From assembly GCA_023261605.1 (NCBI GenBank), contig JAHFOP010000053.1, positions 1-6,346 of the forward strand: a stretch of DNA of 6,346 nucleotides, read 5' to 3'. This document shows positions 4,854 to 6,346 of this stretch, piece after piece (positions within the stretch are counted from its first letter, which is position 1; every line of letters starts with the position of its first letter). This stretch comes from Candidatus Moraniibacteriota bacterium (GTDB lineage Bacteria > Patescibacteriota > Minisyncoccia > Moranbacterales > UBA2206). Under the pieces are notes generated by a model. The model did not search any database. It was not told the DNA's origin and worked only from the letters and a program-made list of their open reading frames with translations. Position numbers and translations under genes: made by a program.

Positions 4854-5339
4854 ATGACTTTTCTAGCCGAAAAAAAATTACCTGGGAGCGTGATGTTTAC
4901 AAAACAAGATCTTGGATATAAAGCTAGCAAAAGCAATGCAATGAAATCGCTTATGCAAGATAAGACAATGTCTGGTATCTTGAACCAATCAGCTGAACGT
5001 CAGGAATTTTTTGCTGCGCTGAAAAAACAAACAGGCGGGAATAGAAGTGTTAAAAAGGATGATGTGCGAAAGGTGTTGGGAGATTTCCGTAGTGGAAAAG
5101 GAAGGACTGTTGATAAAAGCGAAGCACAAAAAATGGCTAGTCATTTGTTTGGTGGCTCTACGGGGAATAAATATATTTTTACTGCGGAAGAAAAGAGTGT
5201 TATCCCTGGAAGAAAACGAAATATGAATGTTTCTGAAAGAAATAGCGCGTTGGTCAGCCCACGCCACGGAAGTCCATCTTTGGTCAAAGGTGGGAATTCT
5301 ACAGGCGCGACTAATGCGGCACGACCAAGATTTTTTTAG
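4854..5339 (+). CDS. Hypothetical basic soluble protein, 161 residues
   Basis: Not recognised. The protein is rich in Lys, Arg, Ser and Gly and clearly basic, without a signal peptide or membrane segment, so it is probably cytoplasmic. Residues 20-110 are likely mostly helical, including KKDDVRKVLGDF (67-78) and DKSEAQKMASHLF (87-99). The last 45 residues are Gly/Ser/Pro/Arg-rich and likely disordered, ending in ARPRFF. A basic fold with a disordered tail could suggest nucleic acid binding, but no motif supports it. It is a stand-alone unit: an extended -10 promoter lies just upstream and a weak hairpin with six T just after the stop. No Shine-Dalgarno box is present. A second in-frame ATG at residue 14 is possible, but codon use from the first Met looks continuous. 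Confidence 0.72.
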   Translation: MTFLAEKKLPGSVMFTKQDLGYKASKSNAMKSLMQDKTMSGILNQSAERQEFFAALKKQTGGNRSVKKDDVRKVLGDFRSGKGRTVDKSEAQKMASHLFGGSTGNKYIFTAEEKSVIPGRKRNMNVSERNSALVSPRHGSPSLVKGGNSTGATNAARPRFF

Positions 5340-5361
5340 AACAACTTATTGCAAAAAAGAG

Positions 5362-5384
5362 AAGCGTTTGTGAGGCGCTTTTTT
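5362..5384 (+). terminator. Probable terminator after the 161-residue gene
   Basis: AAGCG (5362-5366) pairs with CGCTT (5376-5380) around a 9-nt loop, followed by a T-run (5379-5384). The stem is short, and flanking purines could add G/T and A/T pairs. It lies 22 nt after the stop codon and 3 bp before the next promoter. Confidence 0.6.
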
Positions 5385-5387
5385 CTA

Positions 5388-5416
5388 TTGACGCTCTCGA
5401 ATATTCTTGCTAGAAT
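5388..5416 (+). promoter_or_regulatory. Promoter of the P-loop kinase gene
   Basis: TTGACG (5388-5393), a 17-bp spacer and TAGAAT (5411-5416), with an extended TG two bases before the -10. Both boxes match consensus at five of six positions. Transcription would begin near 5423, about 40 nt before the ATG at 5463. Confidence 0.78.
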
Positions 5417-5462
5417 TTTTGGGTGGTTGATTTCTTGAATTATTTTTTTAACGATTAAAGCA

Positions 5463-6035
5463 ATGGAAAAATCTAAGATTGTTATTGGGCTTATTGGCGA
5501 AAAAGGCGCAGGCAAAGGCACGGTTTCTGATTATCTGATTGAAAAATTTGGCGCGGTGCATTATGGCACTTCGAAAATTTTGCGCCGTACTTTGGAAGAC
5601 ATTCATGTGCCGGTAACGCGCGACAATTTGGTGAAGCTGGCTTTGGTTTTGAAAGAGGGCTATGGTCCGTCCATTATCATTGATTCCTTGATCCAAGATA
5701 TGGAAAAAGCCGATGCTGACATCATCATTGCGGACGGTATTCGCATGCATGGTGACGTGGAACCTTTTCGCCAGAAATTTGGAAAAAACTTTTTCCTGGC
5801 CTATGTCACGGCCGATTTGAAACTGCGCTACGAAAGAACCCGAGCGCGCAAACAAAATGCTGGCGAAGGCGAAGCGACGCTGGAAGAATTTTTGGAGGAG
5901 GAAGGGCGACTGACGGAAGTTTCCATTCATGAGATTGGCCGCCAAGCAGATTTCAAAATGAACAATAATGGCACATCCGAAGAGTTGACGGCGCAAACCG
6001 AGGAAATGATGGTGAAGATACTTAAGAGTTCATAA
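5463..6035 (+). CDS. P-loop nucleotide kinase (dephospho-CoA kinase / nucleoside monophosphate kinase-like)
   Basis: 190 residues. After strand KIVIGLI comes a Walker A motif, GEKGAGKGT (12-20), with Lys18 as the expected phosphate-binding residue. IIIADGIR (87-94) is a Walker-B-like strand with Asp91 and the D-G-x-R pattern of CoaE- and dNMP-kinase-type enzymes. A charged helical region with ERTRARK (124-130) and EEFLEEEGR (141-149) looks like a LID that supplies arginines. NNNGTSEEL (167-175) near the end matches the common closing N-x-G-T/S-x-E-x-L of this group. The fold makes phosphoryl transfer from ATP to a small nucleotide-like substrate likely, in the cytoplasm. The substrate cannot be decided: the glycine-rich loop differs from the usual CoaE GGIGSGKS. 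It is a single-gene unit with its own promoter and terminator, and no pathway neighbour helps. No Shine-Dalgarno box is evident. Confidence 0.85.
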   Translation: MEKSKIVIGLIGEKGAGKGTVSDYLIEKFGAVHYGTSKILRRTLEDIHVPVTRDNLVKLALVLKEGYGPSIIIDSLIQDMEKADADIIIADGIRMHGDVEPFRQKFGKNFFLAYVTADLKLRYERTRARKQNAGEGEATLEEFLEEEGRLTEVSIHEIGRQADFKMNNNGTSEELTAQTEEMMVKILKSS

Positions 6036-6064
6036 AGTTTATAAAGTCTAGCAAGTTTATAAAG
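6035..6064 (+). repeat. 12-bp direct repeat AAGTTTATAAAG, two copies
   Basis: AAGTTTATAAAG occurs at 6035-6046 and 6053-6064, separated by TCTAGC, giving an 18-bp period. It overlaps the last base of the kinase stop codon and abuts the terminator stem. It may be a local slippage product; no function is evident. Confidence 0.7.
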
Positions 6065-6087
6065 CACCTCGGGAGAGGTGTTTTTTT
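6065..6087 (+). terminator. Rho-independent terminator after the kinase gene
   Basis: CACCTC (6065-6070) pairs perfectly with GAGGTG (6075-6080) around the loop GGGA, followed by seven T (6081-6087). Flanking AAG can extend the stem by pairing with the first T residues. It lies 29 nt after the stop. Confidence 0.9.
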
Positions 6088-6100
6088 GAGGATTAATTTT

Positions 6101-6241
6101 TTGTCATTCTGAGCGTAGCGTAGCTTAGTCGAAGAATCTGCCTAGTGCAATCGCTGGTTCTACTATAAATCACAAAACAAGAGGTATCACGGAGAAGATC
6201 CTTCGACTACGTCCGAGTACGGACTCCGCTCAGGATGACAA
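6101..6241. repeat. Imperfect inverted repeat of a dispersed palindromic (REP/MITE-like) type
   Basis: The left arm (6101-6139) starts TTGTCATTCTGAGCG and ends AGTCGAAGAATCT. The right arm (6196-6241), read in reverse, starts TTGTCATCCTGAGCG and ends AGTCGAAGGATCT. The arm ends are nearly identical while their centres differ: TAGCGTAGCTT on the left, a longer insert on the right. The right insert contains its own perfect hairpin, GTCCG-AGTA-CGGAC (6211-6224). A 56-bp unpaired core separates the arms. From memory, TGTCATTCTGAGCG...GAAGAATCT is a motif scattered through intergenic regions of many bacteria. No transposase gene is present here. Confidence 0.82.
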
Positions 6242-6285
6242 TCTAGCTGGTTTTTTTATGCTGATTATGGCGAAGTATGTCAATT

Positions 6286-6314
6286 TTGACCAAAGGAGTG
6301 AAAGATAGTAAAAT
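6286..6314 (+). promoter_or_regulatory. Promoter for a gene beyond the right edge
   Basis: TTGACC (6286-6291), a 17-bp spacer and TAAAAT (6309-6314), five of six matches in each box. Transcription would begin near 6321. An ATG at 6343-6345 could be the start codon of the next gene, but only one full codon is in view, so no gene is called. Confidence 0.65.
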
Positions 6315-6346
6315 TAGGGAACTGATAATTTTAAAATAATTAATGA

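Noticed and set aside
5299..5316. STGAT sequence (T150-G-A-T153 in the 161-residue protein) as a flavinylation target for ApbE
   Set aside because: The required Asp three residues before the first Thr is missing. The protein has no signal peptide or FMN_bind fold and lies in a separate unit, so chance is more likely.
5448..5996. 182-codon minus-strand open frame opposite the kinase gene
   Set aside because: It is an antisense shadow of a clear P-loop kinase. Its product is rich in Phe, Gln, Asn and Arg with no motif, and no promoter or ribosome site supports it.
6101..6241. CRISPR array or attachment site in the right intergenic region
   Set aside because: There are only two inverted, not direct, copies, with unequal centres and no regular spacers, integrase or tRNA gene nearby.

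Overview
The window looks like a piece of a compact, AT-rich bacterial chromosome, most likely from the Candidate Phyla Radiation (Patescibacteria, perhaps a Parcubacteria-type lineage). This assignment is inference. It rests on the small proteins, tight spacing, the lack of clear Shine-Dalgarno sequences before nearly all genes, short U-tract terminators followed at once by promoters, and a tRNA-free secE-nusG-rplK-rplA block. No taxonomic search could be run.

Left part (1-2231, all on the minus strand, read right to left): a four-gene operon for a membrane redox system. It encodes a small membrane-anchored protein with a Ser/Thr-rich tail, a small secreted protein with two calcium-binding loops, an ApbE-type FAD:protein FMN transferase, and a membrane protein that runs off the left edge. 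That last protein joins a signal peptide, calcium-binding TSP3-type repeats and a heme-binding ferric-reductase-like transmembrane domain. Together they suggest flavin/heme electron transfer across or outside the membrane. The FMN acceptor is not in view and may lie beyond position 1.

Middle (2232-2857): a divergent intergenic region, then a short gene for a single-pass membrane protein with a coiled-coil tail. It has the only strong ribosome binding site in the window and is followed by a terminator. A consensus-like promoter and a leader hairpin then open the next operon.

Ribosomal/transcription operon (2858-4775): secE, nusG, rplK (L11) and rplA (L1), the widely conserved order. Between rplK and rplA is a two-helix RNA element that resembles the L1-binding site of 23S rRNA. 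It fixes the L1 start at 4086 and predicts autoregulation by L1.

Right part (4776-6346): two single-gene units, each with its own promoter and terminator: an unrecognised basic 161-residue protein and a P-loop nucleotide kinase. The last 311 bases hold no complete gene. They contain a 12-bp direct repeat, a terminator, a 141-bp imperfect inverted repeat of a dispersed palindromic type, and a good promoter pointing to a gene beyond the right edge (possible ATG at 6343).
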